From contig JACKNJ010000009.1 of assembly GCA_024234895.1 (NCBI GenBank), positions 53,164-117,163 of the forward strand: a stretch of 64,000 bases of DNA, read 5' to 3'. Source of the DNA: Gammaproteobacteria bacterium (GTDB lineage: Bacteria; Pseudomonadota; Gammaproteobacteria; JACKNK01). Shown here one piece after another: positions 17,138-24,983 of the stretch. Position 1 is the stretch's first letter. Each line of letters opens with the position of its first letter. Position numbers and translations under genes: made by a program. The notes below the pieces were generated by a model, which saw only the letters and a list, made by a program, of their open reading frames with translations, ran no database searches and had not been told where the DNA came from.

Positions 17138-17261
17138 CGCGGAACCTCGGCGGAAATTCAGGCTTCAGACCATCCGTGGCACGGTCGAAACGCAAGGCGC
17201 CGAAGTCTAACGTTTTCGACAGCGAACCCAAAACCCCACCCGCGATCGGGCAGCCGACCGG

Positions 17262-17777
17262 TCAGGCGGCGTAAACGCTCCACGTCGCATCCAGCAGGCG
17301 GTAATGGCGATGCGCGCGCTCGCGGTCTCGATCGGCGAAGACCCGTTGCGCCTCAATGTCCTGGATGTAGGCTTCCGGCAGCTGGTGCTCCCGCGCACCG
17401 GCCACCACCAGCGCGTGATACCAGTCGAACGGGGCAAGATCGTCGTTGATCGGGATCGCCACATAGGCCTCGGCGTGGGTGACGCCGGCGTCGTCCAGTT
17501 CCAGTTCGACCGTGTGAATCTCATAACCCGTGCCGAGATTCTCGGCGGCGTCCAGCGCGGGGCGATCGGCATCGTCCAGCTCGTAGATCACGCCGAACAC
17601 CACGTCCGCGCCCTTGCCGGTCCGCCAGATGTTGCACTTGCCGGAACCATCGGTGCCGACCTTGTGAAAACGCAGTTGATGCTGGCGCAGGCGCGCGACG
17701 CCGACGACCTCGGCGGAGGGCGCGCGTTCGCGCAGACGCGCGACACTCATGTTGGAGCCGTAAGCGAAATAGCGCAT
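17262..17777 (-). CDS. Gamma-glutamylcyclotransferase family protein
   Basis: The 171-residue cytoplasmic protein begins MRYFAYGSNM, the YGSNM signature that binds the gamma-glutamyl carboxylate in the AIG2/GGCT family. The catalytic acid is probably one of the Glu residues of the LDAAENLGTGYE segment (about residue 79). Such enzymes release 5-oxoproline from gamma-glutamyl peptides or glutathione products. It is a single gene downstream of the cold-shock gene, separated from it by a strong terminator. Confidence 0.87.
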   Translation of the reverse strand: MRYFAYGSNMSVARLRERAPSAEVVGVARLRQHQLRFHKVGTDGSGKCNIWRTGKGADVVFGVIYELDDADRPALDAAENLGTGYEIHTVELELDDAGVTHAEAYVAIPINDDLAPFDWYHALVVAGAREHQLPEAYIQDIEAQRVFADRDRERAHRHYRLLDATWSVYAA

Positions 17778-17877
17778 GTCGTTCTTTTTTCCGTATCCCG
17801 GTTCGTCGTGCCTGTTTACGCGCGAACCGTGTCACGCACATGACATCTTCGTTGCGGTTCCGGGAATCCCGGGCACG

Positions 17878-17905
17878 AAAAAGGCGACCCGGAGGTCGCC
17901 TTTTT
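17878..17905. terminator. Bidirectional rho-independent terminator after the cold-shock gene
   Basis: AAAAAGGCGACC (17878-17889) and GGTCGCCTTTTT (17894-17905) form a perfect 12-bp stem with a 4-base loop. The A and T tracts make it functional in both directions; it ends the leftward cold-shock transcript. Confidence 0.93.
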
Positions 17906-17930
17906 CTTACCACTTGATCACGCGTCTCGA

Positions 17931-18143
17931 TCAGTCGAGCGGGGTGACGTTCTCCGCGGCCGGGCCCTTCTGACCCTGCACCACCTCGAAAGTCACGCCC
18001 TGGCCTTCACGCAGACTGCGACGACCAGAGCCGTTGATGGCGCGGAAATGCACGAACACATCCGGACCACCTTCACGCTGAATGAAACCGAAACCCTTCT
18101 CGTCGTTAAACCACTTGACGACGCCTTTAACCATGTCAGACAT
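17931..18143 (-). CDS. Cold-shock protein, CspA family
   Basis: A 70-residue single-OB-fold protein with both RNA-binding motifs: RNP1-like KGFGFIQ and RNP2-like DVFVHF. It binds single-stranded nucleic acid and acts as an RNA chaperone. The product starts MSDMVKGVVKWFNDEKGFGF; an internal ATG three codons later is also possible. The preceding ~420 bases have no gene, so a long 5' leader of the kind used for cold control of csp genes is possible, though I could not define its start. Confidence 0.95.
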   Translation of the reverse strand: MSDMVKGVVKWFNDEKGFGFIQREGGPDVFVHFRAINGSGRRSLREGQGVTFEVVQGQKGPAAENVTPLD

Positions 18144-18565
18144 ACAACCCTCGCAGGAAACAAGCCGGAAAATTAGCCGGCAAATCAATGACCTGTAACG
18201 AACAATACGAAACAGGACGACATCTCGCCAACCACCCCGCCTCGGCACAACGAACAACGTGCGAAGGTGATCACCGGCATCGGCTATCGGTACGGCAACT
18301 CGGAAGGGAAAACCCGGGAGATAACGCGCAAGCAAATAGACGAAGGAGGCGGGAGCTAGCGGCACCGTGAGGCGCAGACGCGACGTTAGCACCGCGCCGC
18401 CGCGCTATCAAACAGAATCTATGTGTCTTATCCATGACAAACCGTTGTCCAGCCTTGCCGGAACCCGGTCTTACCCCATCAGGGCAAGGTTGAAGTCCGC
18501 TCGGCGTGCCTATAAAAAGCCGCCCACGATCCCACCGCGCGAGCGGTCCCCGCGAGGCATTCCCC
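18144..18565. other. 422-base intergenic region between divergent csp and DUF971 genes
   Basis: The csp side presumably holds that gene's promoter and leader; a weak leftward candidate (TTGGCG, 18-base spacer, TATTGT) can be read around 18200-18230. On the other side, TTGAAG at 18490-18495 and TATAAA at 18511-18516, with a short 15-base spacer, may drive the DUF971 gene. No repeat or conserved RNA structure was recognised. Confidence 0.4.
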
Positions 18566-18940
18566 ATGAGCAAGTCCCACCCCATCCCGACCGAGATCAA
18601 CCTGCACAAGCAGTCCGGCGTGCTCGACGTCAGTTTCGACACCGGCGAGACCTTCTCGCTCAGCGCCGAATATCTGCGCACGCATTCGCCGTCCGCCGAG
18701 GTGCAGGGTCATGGTCCCGGCCAGGAGGTGTTGCAGGTCGGCAAGGAGAATGTGCTGATCGAGACCATCCAGCCGGTCGGCAACTACGCGATCCTGATCC
18801 ACTTCAACGACGGCCATAACACCGGCATCTTCGCCTGGGACACCCTCTACCGCCTGGGTTCCGAGTTCGACACGCTCTGGCCGGCCTATCTGGCCCGCCT
18901 GGAAGCCGCCGGTCACAAGCGCAAGAAGCCCACCGCCTGA
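18566..18940 (+). CDS. DUF971 (GBBH-like N-terminal domain) protein
   Basis: A 124-residue single-domain protein with the family landmarks TEINLHKQSGVLDVSFDTGE, LSAEYLRTHSPSAEV, and the C-terminal HFNDGHNTGIFAWDTLYRLG. The domain is also found at the N-terminus of gamma-butyrobetaine hydroxylases and fused to ApbC/Mrp proteins, and has been linked to Fe-S metabolism; its biochemical role is not settled. The ATG at 18566 is preferred because the conserved domain starts there and GAGG precedes it; 20 more codons are open upstream. Confidence 0.85.
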   Translation: MSKSHPIPTEINLHKQSGVLDVSFDTGETFSLSAEYLRTHSPSAEVQGHGPGQEVLQVGKENVLIETIQPVGNYAILIHFNDGHNTGIFAWDTLYRLGSEFDTLWPAYLARLEAAGHKRKKPTA

Positions 18941-18956
18941 CCGCGACCTTAAGGCG

Positions 18957-19760
18957 TCATATCAATTGACGCCGCGCGAGGTCCTTGAGCAGTTCCACCA
19001 GCAGACGTCCGTCATCGGCCTCAAGACTGTGTCCGCCATTGGTCTCGATGCTGCGGGCACGGTAACGCAGGCTGGGCACGTTGCGCAGATCCTGACTGCG
19101 TCTGGCCATCAACAGGTCGCCATCCCGACGCACGATGGATACGTACTGCGCGACCGGGTGCTCCTGACGGTTGAGCCAATACAGCACGGAGTCGGCGCGA
19201 TCCGCCGACAGATCGTGATACAGGCCGCGTGAGCGGTTCAGCGTGCCGAGCCCGACCATCGGCGCCATCATCGCCAGCGGGGTGTTGCCGACCAGACCGG
19301 CGATATCCGCCGCTTCACTGCCAAGGTGCGGGGACGCGACGGTGATCAGCGCCCGCGCCGGAAATTCCGGGTGACGCACCATGTACAGGCGCGCGACCAC
19401 GCCGCCGGCGGAATGCCCGACCAGGATGAACTGCTCGTCCGGGTGCCAGGCGCGCAAGGTGGTCAGGTAGGCGTGCAGGAAGTCCGCCTGCGTCCACAGC
19501 ATCGACTCATGCGGCAGCGACACCGTGTAGAAGCTTTTCTCGACGCCATCGGCGCCGGGACCGTCGAGCGTGACGACGCCACGGCTGTCGAACAGCCGTC
19601 CGCCGAAGCGCCAACCCGCCGCCGACAGGGCGCGGTCGATGCCGGCCTCGCTCCACGCGCCAACGCTGGACTGGTAACCGTGCATCAGCACGACGACGTC
19701 CGCGCGCACCGGCGACAGCCACGCCAGACCCAGAACAACCAGCAACCAAATCCTGTTCAC
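18957..19760 (-). CDS. Exported alpha/beta-hydrolase, lipase-like
   Basis: The 267-residue protein has a signal peptide (about 1-20, ending SPVRA). It continues directly with the VVLMHGY oxyanion-hole strand and the nucleophile elbow GHSAGG near residue 116. A catalytic Asp and a late His (GGHSLEADDG, about residue 244) are plausible. The pattern fits triacylglycerol lipases or PGAP1-like esterases acting in the periplasm or outside. The GTG start lies one base after the yjbQ stop, with AGGGGA upstream, so the two genes form an operon. Confidence 0.82.
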   Translation of the reverse strand: MNRIWLLVVLGLAWLSPVRADVVVLMHGYQSSVGAWSEAGIDRALSAAGWRFGGRLFDSRGVVTLDGPGADGVEKSFYTVSLPHESMLWTQADFLHAYLTTLRAWHPDEQFILVGHSAGGVVARLYMVRHPEFPARALITVASPHLGSEAADIAGLVGNTPLAMMAPMVGLGTLNRSRGLYHDLSADRADSVLYWLNRQEHPVAQYVSIVRRDGDLLMARRSQDLRNVPSLRYRARSIETNGGHSLEADDGRLLVELLKDLARRQLI

Positions 19761-19761
19761 G

Positions 19762-20181
19762 TCATTCCCCTTGCACGGTGACCGTCAGCCGGCGGCGATG
19801 CGGCAGCGTGCGATGTTCCCAGAGATATATACCCTGCCAGGTGCCCAGCGCGGCGCGACCGCCGCTGACCGGAATCGACAGGCCGGTCTGCGTCAGCGTC
19901 ATGCGCACATGCGCGGGCATGTCGTCCGGACCCTCGTCGCGGTGACCGTAAAGGGGATCGCCATCCGGCACCAGCCGGCTCATGAAGGCTTCCAGGTCAC
20001 GACGCACCTGCGGATCGGCGTTCTCGGACAGGATCAGCGACGCGCTGGTGTGGTGGCAGAACACGTGGCAGAGCCCCGTGCGAACCCCCGCCTCGCGCAC
20101 CGCCCGCCCGACCTCGGCGGAGACATCGACCGTGCTCCGACCCCGCGTCGAGACCTCGAAAGACATTTGATGAACCGGCAT
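19762..20181 (-). CDS. YjbQ / UPF0047 family protein
   Basis: A 139-residue cytoplasmic protein with the family's conserved CHHTSASLILSENADP block, the DGDPLYGHRDEGPDDMPAH stretch and the GTWQGIYLWEHR C-terminal motif. The histidines form a metal-site-like cluster. Members have been reported to complement thiamine-phosphate synthase mutants weakly, but the true role is unknown. The ATG at 20181 has AGGGG just upstream; the frame is open for 19 more codons. It leads a two-gene unit with the lipase-like gene and is divergent from the HAD gene. Confidence 0.9.
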   Translation of the reverse strand: MPVHQMSFEVSTRGRSTVDVSAEVGRAVREAGVRTGLCHVFCHHTSASLILSENADPQVRRDLEAFMSRLVPDGDPLYGHRDEGPDDMPAHVRMTLTQTGLSIPVSGGRAALGTWQGIYLWEHRTLPHRRRLTVTVQGE

Positions 20182-20258
20182 GTTCCCCTCGTCACCCGTC
20201 ACGATGCCTGCCGCGCGACTTGTGCGACAGGCACCCAACTGTCCAACATCGCCCCGTC

Positions 20259-20939
20259 ATGATCAAAGTCATCACCTTCGACCTCGACGACACGCTGTGG
20301 AGCGTCTGGCCCGTGATCGCCGCCGCCGAGCGGCGCCTGCACGACTGGCTGGAACTACGTTACCCGCGCATCACCGCCGCGCATACCCCCGAATCGCTGC
20401 GCCTGTTGTGTCGCGACATCGCCCGCGAGCAACCGGGCATCGCCCACGACAAGACCCGCCTGCGCCTGTCCGCGCTGCGGCAGGCCGCGCGCGAGCACGG
20501 CTACGCGGAAGAACTCGCCGAACCGGCCTTCGAGGTGTTCTACGCGGCCCGCAACGAGGTCACCTTCTACCCGGACGTGCTGGCCGTGCTCGAAGACCTC
20601 GCCCGCGACCACACCCTCGGCGCGCTGTCCAACGGCAACGCCGACATCCACCGCTGCGGACTCGGCGAGTTGTTCCGCTTCCACTTCCACGCCGGCGGCG
20701 TCGGTCGTGAGAAACCGGACCGGGCCATGTTCGAGGCGGCCCTGGCGCGGACCGGCGTCAGCCCCGGCGAGATCGCCCACGTCGGCGACGACCCTTACCA
20801 CGACGTCAAGGGCGCGCTCGACGCCGGCTTCCGCGCCGTCTGGGTCAACCGCACCAACGCGGCCTGGACCGAAACCTTCCAGCCCGACGCCGTCATCCCC
20901 GACCTGACCGCGCTGCGCGCCGCCATCGAAACCCTCTGA
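20259..20939 (+). CDS. HAD-superfamily phosphatase, YigB-like
   Basis: The 226-residue soluble enzyme has HAD motif I FDLDDTLW (residues 7-14), motif II SNGNAD, the motif III lysine in GREKPDRAMFE, and motif IV HVGDDPYHDVKGA. The FDLDDTLWSVWPVI start and helical cap resemble YigB, an FMN phosphatase of riboflavin metabolism, but substrate cannot be fixed from sequence. The ATG at 20259 is preferred to an in-frame start 13 codons upstream. RNase T follows 45 bases later. Confidence 0.85.
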   Translation: MIKVITFDLDDTLWSVWPVIAAAERRLHDWLELRYPRITAAHTPESLRLLCRDIAREQPGIAHDKTRLRLSALRQAAREHGYAEELAEPAFEVFYAARNEVTFYPDVLAVLEDLARDHTLGALSNGNADIHRCGLGELFRFHFHAGGVGREKPDRAMFEAALARTGVSPGEIAHVGDDPYHDVKGALDAGFRAVWVNRTNAAWTETFQPDAVIPDLTALRAAIETL

Positions 20940-20984
20940 GCCCTCGCTGTCTCTTTGCCCGCCCGGTCGGTATCCTCCGCGGCC

Positions 20985-21644
20985 ATGAACGAATCCACCG
21001 CCCCCTTCCCGATCGGCAAGCGCTTCCGCGGCTTCCTGCCGGTCGTCATCGACGTCGAAACCGGCGGTTTCAACGCGCGCACCGACGCCCTGCTGGAAAT
21101 CGCCGCCACCATCCTGCGCATGGACGAGGACGGCTACCTGCACCCGGACGCGACCTACTCCACGCACGTGATCCCGTTCGAGGGCGCCAATCTCGACCCC
21201 AAATCACTGGAAGTGAACGGCATCGACCCCTACCACCCGCTGCGCGCCGCGCGTAACGAGAAGGACGCGCTCGGCTACATCTTCAGCCCGGTCCGCAACG
21301 CAGTGAAGGACAACCTCTGCACGCGCGCGGTGCTGGTCGGCCACAACGCCAATTTCGACCTCAGCTTCCTGAACGCGGCGGTCGACCGCTGCGGCATCAA
21401 GCGCAACCCATTCCACCCGTTCTCGACCTTCGACACCGTCACCCTCGGCGCCCTCGCCGTCGGCCAGACGGTGCTGGCCCGCGCCTGCGAAGCCATCGGC
21501 GTCAAATGGGACGGCCACGCCGCCCACTCCGCCGTCTACGACACCGAACGCACCGCCGAACTGTTCTGCGAGGTGCTCAACCGCTGGCGCGCGATGGAAC
21601 TCACCTGCGGCGGCAAGGCGCGCAAGCAGATTCCGCCTGGTTGA
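20985..21644 (+). CDS. rnt: Ribonuclease T
   Basis: RNase T trims 3' ends of tRNA and other stable RNAs. The 219-residue DEDDh exonuclease shows motif I VVIDVETGGF, motif II LVGHNANFDLSFL and motif III with HAAHSAVYDTERTAELF, giving the full set of acidic residues and the catalytic His. Length and order match gammaproteobacterial Rnt. The ATG at 20985 sits eight bases after TATCCT, a -10-like hexamer, and has no clear ribosome-binding site, so a leaderless message is possible. Confidence 0.95.
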   Translation: MNESTAPFPIGKRFRGFLPVVIDVETGGFNARTDALLEIAATILRMDEDGYLHPDATYSTHVIPFEGANLDPKSLEVNGIDPYHPLRAARNEKDALGYIFSPVRNAVKDNLCTRAVLVGHNANFDLSFLNAAVDRCGIKRNPFHPFSTFDTVTLGALAVGQTVLARACEAIGVKWDGHAAHSAVYDTERTAELFCEVLNRWRAMELTCGGKARKQIPPG

Positions 21645-21647
21645 GAA

Positions 21648-21968
21648 TCAATCGGTAGCGCGGCTCGCCGCCTGCACGCCCTCTGCCGGCCACTCCCAGC
21701 CATTGCGGACGCTTCCCAGCATCAAGCCCTTGTGCCAGCCGCTTTCCTTGACCGTTATCCGTTGCCGGTCATAGAGCCTTACCAACTGATCGTGACCAAC
21801 CGCCTGCGGCAGGCGCACACGCAATTCACCACCACCGTAGCGGGCCACCCGCAGCGTGCTGCCATCGATCACGCCGAGCACCGTGCCCTTGTGCAGATCA
21901 CCCGGCTGGGCAAACACCGACAGCGGCAGGAACAAGGCCGCGGAGAGAATCAGAATCCGCACGTTCAT
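21648..21968 (-). CDS. Small exported protein of unknown function
   Basis: The 106-residue product has a signal peptide (about 1-20, ending SVFAQ). The mature protein of about 85 residues contains GTVLGVIDGSTLRVARYGGG, reminiscent of the start of an SNase-like or OB-type fold, but the nuclease residues and most of the domain are lacking. Its ATG overlaps the stop of the upstream gene by four bases (ATGA), so it is the second gene of a two-gene operon. It is convergent with rnt, only 3 bases apart. Function unknown. Confidence 0.72.
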   Translation of the reverse strand: MNVRILILSAALFLPLSVFAQPGDLHKGTVLGVIDGSTLRVARYGGGELRVRLPQAVGHDQLVRLYDRQRITVKESGWHKGLMLGSVRNGWEWPAEGVQAASRATD

Positions 21969-22249
21969 GCCCCGTTCTCCTGCCCGGAAAGATTCCGGGA
22001 GCCGATCCAGCCGGTAAGCAGCACGCGTTCGCAACTGGCGTGCGCGCCCGCCGAGATGCACGGCACCAGCCGCCCCCACAACATGCAGCGGGCGATATTG
22101 AACCCGGCGATCACCGTGCCGACGCCGATCAGGCTCCAGAACACGGTCCCGATCCACGCCTCCGTCAGCAGGGCATCCACGCCGTTCACCAACGCGGCGA
22201 CGATGCTGACGGTTACGGCGATCAGCAATGAAACGAAAATGACCAACAT
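21965..22249 (-). CDS. Small two-helix inner-membrane protein
   Basis: A 94-residue protein with two hydrophobic helices at about residues 1-22 and 34-55 (the second contains VFWSLIGVGTVIAGFNIA), followed by a cytoplasmic or periplasmic tail with three cysteines in its C-terminal half. The ATG at 22249 follows GGGTGTC. It is the first gene of an operon with the small exported protein. A candidate promoter and a Fur-box-like sequence lie just upstream in an AT-rich stretch. No known family was recognised. Confidence 0.65.
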   Translation of the reverse strand: MLVIFVSLLIAVTVSIVAALVNGVDALLTEAWIGTVFWSLIGVGTVIAGFNIARCMLWGRLVPCISAGAHASCERVLLTGWIGSRNLSGQENGA

Positions 22250-22273
22250 GGCCAGACACCCTTTATCTAGAAC

Positions 22274-22303
22274 ATTATTGAATATTGATAATGCATTTCT
22301 CAA
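22274..22303 (-). promoter_or_regulatory. Candidate promoter with Fur-box-like sequence
   Basis: Read leftward, TTGAGA (22303-22298) and AATAAT (22279-22274) are each five of six matches to -35 and -10, with an 18-base spacer, ending 25 bases before the ATG of the two-helix protein. Positions 22281-22299 match the 19-base Fur box in 13 positions, including a perfect GATAAT unit. The AT-richness makes chance similarity a real possibility. Confidence 0.4.
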
Positions 22304-22534
22304 GCCAACGAAAGCACCCTTTCGCAAAGCTGGGCAAATGTTTTACAAGATCACGCAACAATATGTTTTATATGAATAAAGTGTTTATCGACCAACCGCC
22401 AGTTCCGACAGTCGGCCCGTCCGCACGCCAACCGTGACAAAGCCCCCAGGTGGCCACGCACCAGCGTTGTCGCAATGCACATACATGCATCGTGATCTGG
22501 CTTCCAAACGGCGCCGACGATCCCGCCATCGCGC

Positions 22535-22708
22535 AGGGCGGTTACCCGAAGGGGTTCCGCCGTACCCAGCGCCGATTCGGCGGAATCCCTTCGGGTATCC
22601 GCCCTACGCCTACGCCAAGCTGAAAGCAAGAAGGGCCGCCGGCTCAATGCCGGCGGCCCTTCTTTCCTTCACCCCACCTCTGCGGGCTTCCAGGGTCTCC
22701 TGAGGCCC
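22535..22708. repeat. Composite palindromic intergenic element, copy C (partial)
   Basis: A hairpin of the CCGAAGGGGTTCCGCC type spans 22535-22605. A second hairpin with perfect 16-base arms and TCAAT loop lies at 22628-22664. Only a fragment of the long inverted repeat's left part follows (about 22684-22708), without core or right arm, and terminal GATG hairpins are absent. It is therefore a truncated member of the family seen at 1778, 13350 and 34301. Confidence 0.82.
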
Positions 22709-22772
22709 TTAAATCCGCTCCACATGAGACACGGTGAGACGCCGCTCCGGCAGCATCCCGACCAGCTGCCAC

Positions 22773-22807
22773 AAAAAAGCCCCGCCCCGGTAACCCGGAG
22801 CAGGGCT
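22773..22807 (-). terminator. Rho-independent terminator of grxD
   Basis: Read leftward, AGCCCTGCTCCGG and CCGGGGCGGGGCT pair with minor mismatch around a GTTA loop and are followed by six T residues. It lies about 30 bases after the grxD stop. Confidence 0.85.
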
Positions 22808-22838
22808 CAGTCCCCGACGGGAGCAGCAGAGGGTCAGA

Positions 22839-23174
22839 TCAACCCTCGTCACCCTCGGTCTTGGCCGCCGCCGCTTCCATCATCGGCTTCAGCTCGCCGC
22901 TCTGGTAAAGCTCCAGGGTGATGTCGCAGCCGCCGACCAGTTCGCCGTCGATGTAGATCTGCGGGAAGGTCGGCCAGTTCGCGAAGCGCGGCAGGTTCTC
23001 GAAAATCTCCGGATTCGCCAGCACGTTGACGTAGGCGAACGGGACGCCACAGGCCTTCAGCGCCTGCGAGGCGCGCGCGGAGAAGCCACACACCGGCTGG
23101 TCCGGGGTGCCCTTCATGTAAATGACGATCGGGTTGCCCTCGACCTGCTCTTTGATGGTTTCCAACACGTCCAT
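22839..23174 (-). CDS. grxD: Monothiol glutaredoxin Grx4/GrxD
   Basis: The 111-residue protein has the monothiol active site CGFS at residues 29-32, preceded by MKGTPDQPVC. The TFPQIYIDGELVGGCDI segment contains the cis-Pro and glutathione-binding GG. CGFS glutaredoxins carry a [2Fe-2S] cluster between two subunits and glutathione and hand it to target proteins, rather than reducing disulfides. The gene is single and ends in its own terminator. The start follows a GAGG-like sequence. Confidence 0.95.
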   Translation of the reverse strand: MDVLETIKEQVEGNPIVIYMKGTPDQPVCGFSARASQALKACGVPFAYVNVLANPEIFENLPRFANWPTFPQIYIDGELVGGCDITLELYQSGELKPMMEAAAAKTEGDEG

Positions 23175-23264
23175 TTCGCTACCTCGGGTTCGCGTCTGGT
23201 GATGACCGGGGCAGCCTAACGAAAGCCGCCCGCGGCATAAATGTGCAGGCGTTGGGGTTGTCCC

Positions 23265-24977
23265 TCAGCGACGGGTCCAGGTCGCCGCCCCTTCCGGCCC
23301 ATCGTTCAGTTCCATCTCCTCCCACTCGTTGGCCATCGTGCCTTCGAGCAGGCTGGCGCCGGATCGGAACGCGCAGCCCATGCGGGCGGCGTCGTTGATG
23401 CCGGTGAGCATGACCTTCAGGTCGCGCCGCGCCGCCTCCTTGACCAGTTGCGTGACGCGATCGCAGTGCACACGGGCGAGCTGGTCGGTCATGTCGATGA
23501 CGTGATGATGGACCGGCAGACCTTCGATCCATTGCGCCAGATCCAGATCGGGCAGCAGACCGTGCAGCGCGATCCCGCAGCCCCGCATGGCGGCCAGCTG
23601 CCTGATCTCCGCCAGCGGCAGCTGGCCGGACTGGCGATCCTGCACCGACAGTTCGAATATCAGCGTCGCGCAGTCCGGGACCTCGCCCATCCGCCCGGCC
23701 AGCCATTCCCAGAAGCGCGGCATGGCGACGGATTCGCCCGACAGCCGCAGGAAGACGACCGTCTCGCCACTGCCGGCACAGGATTTCATCTTGCGCAGCG
23801 TCTGGCTGATGGTGACGCGATCCAGGAAGGTGCGTCGCCCCGGCGCGGACTGAAACCGGTTCAACTCCGCCGCGTCCATGACCGAACCATCGGCCCGCGC
23901 GACCGAAGGCAATGCCCGGGAATACATCACTGCCGGGCTGGAGCGAAGCGCACGGATGCTGAGGAACAGGGCGCGCAGCCGCTTGGATTTCAACAGTTCG
24001 TTGATCTCGACATCGTCCCGCCAGACCTGGCCGATGCCCTGCTGGCTGGACACGGCCTCGCCGATCTCGCCGCGCATCATGCCCAGATACGACTGGTTGC
24101 CGCCGCGCAGCATGGCCGAATGACAGGCCGCCTCGGCGCGCGCGACCAGCCGCGCCGCCTCCCGGTTACCGCGTTCGGCCACGCAGACGCCGACGCTGAC
24201 GGTGCCGGACACCTCCGTATCACCCGCCCGGAAACGCACCTTGCGCACCTTGTCCAAGATGCGGCGCGCATCCAGTTCGACATTGTCGACCTGGTCCACG
24301 CCGCCCCCGTCGCTGACCAGCGCGGCGATCGCGTTCTCGCCGTGCACCTCGACACGCACCTGACCGCCGTGGGAACCCAGTTCCTCGCGGACCAGATCAC
24401 GAAGCACGGCGAGGACATGACCGGCGATGTGCAAACCCTGCGTCGCCTTGATCGAGGTGAACTGGTCCAGCATCACGTAGAACATCGCGCCGGTCGTGTC
24501 CTTGCCGCCCAGGTCGACCTCGACCTTGCCGAGAAACCGCGACCAGTCGGTCTGTTCGGAAACCCGCTCGCGCATCTCATCCAGGGCTTCATTGATGGCG
24601 GTGACCAGCCGGCCCTGGAAGCCCTCGCCCTTGCGCACGTAATCGACCGCGCCGAGTTTCAGGGCCTTGACCGCGACCTCCTCGCTGCCGGCGCCGGTGA
24701 TGAAGATGGTCAGCGGGAAATCCGGCACGGCCCGGTATTGGCGCAGCCAGTCCAGCCCCGACTGGTTGCCGAGCTGGTAGTCCAGGATCAACAGATCGAA
24801 GCGCGACCAGTCGTAGATGCGGGTGGCGGACTCGTCCATGGGGTCGAAACCGACGACCTCCGCATGCGGCCAGACGCCGCTGACGACCGCCTCGATCAAC
24901 ATGCGCATGTCCGCGTCGTCATCCACGACGAGCACGCGGAACTGGCTCCAGTTGGCTTGTTGGCTGTGGTCGTTCAT
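23265..24977 (-). CDS. Response regulator with degenerate GGDEF and EAL domains
   Basis: The 570-residue protein has a normal REC domain at about 13-130 (VLVVDDDADMR; phospho-acceptor Asp in LLILDYQLG; Lys in DYVRKGEG). A GGDEF-like domain follows at about 145-310, where the GGDEF motif is replaced by HGENA. An EAL-like domain occupies about 320-560. There the EAL signature is lost (YSRAL in its place), the usual DDFGTGYS is replaced by LHGLLPDLD, and the E-G-(V/I) stretch is TGIND. Synthesis and hydrolysis of c-di-GMP are therefore unlikely; a phosphorylation-gated binding or scaffold role, as for FimX-like proteins, is more probable. Its start lies six bases after the stop of the amidotransferase gene, forming an operon. 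Confidence 0.87.
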   Translation of the reverse strand: MNDHSQQANWSQFRVLVVDDDADMRMLIEAVVSGVWPHAEVVGFDPMDESATRIYDWSRFDLLILDYQLGNQSGLDWLRQYRAVPDFPLTIFITGAGSEEVAVKALKLGAVDYVRKGEGFQGRLVTAINEALDEMRERVSEQTDWSRFLGKVEVDLGGKDTTGAMFYVMLDQFTSIKATQGLHIAGHVLAVLRDLVREELGSHGGQVRVEVHGENAIAALVSDGGGVDQVDNVELDARRILDKVRKVRFRAGDTEVSGTVSVGVCVAERGNREAARLVARAEAACHSAMLRGGNQSYLGMMRGEIGEAVSSQQGIGQVWRDDVEINELLKSKRLRALFLSIRALRSSPAVMYSRALPSVARADGSVMDAAELNRFQSAPGRRTFLDRVTISQTLRKMKSCAGSGETVVFLRLSGESVAMPRFWEWLAGRMGEVPDCATLIFELSVQDRQSGQLPLAEIRQLAAMRGCGIALHGLLPDLDLAQWIEGLPVHHHVIDMTDQLARVHCDRVTQLVKEAARRDLKVMLTGINDAARMGCAFRSGASLLEGTMANEWEEMELNDGPEGAATWTRR

Positions 24978-24983
24978 GCGCTT

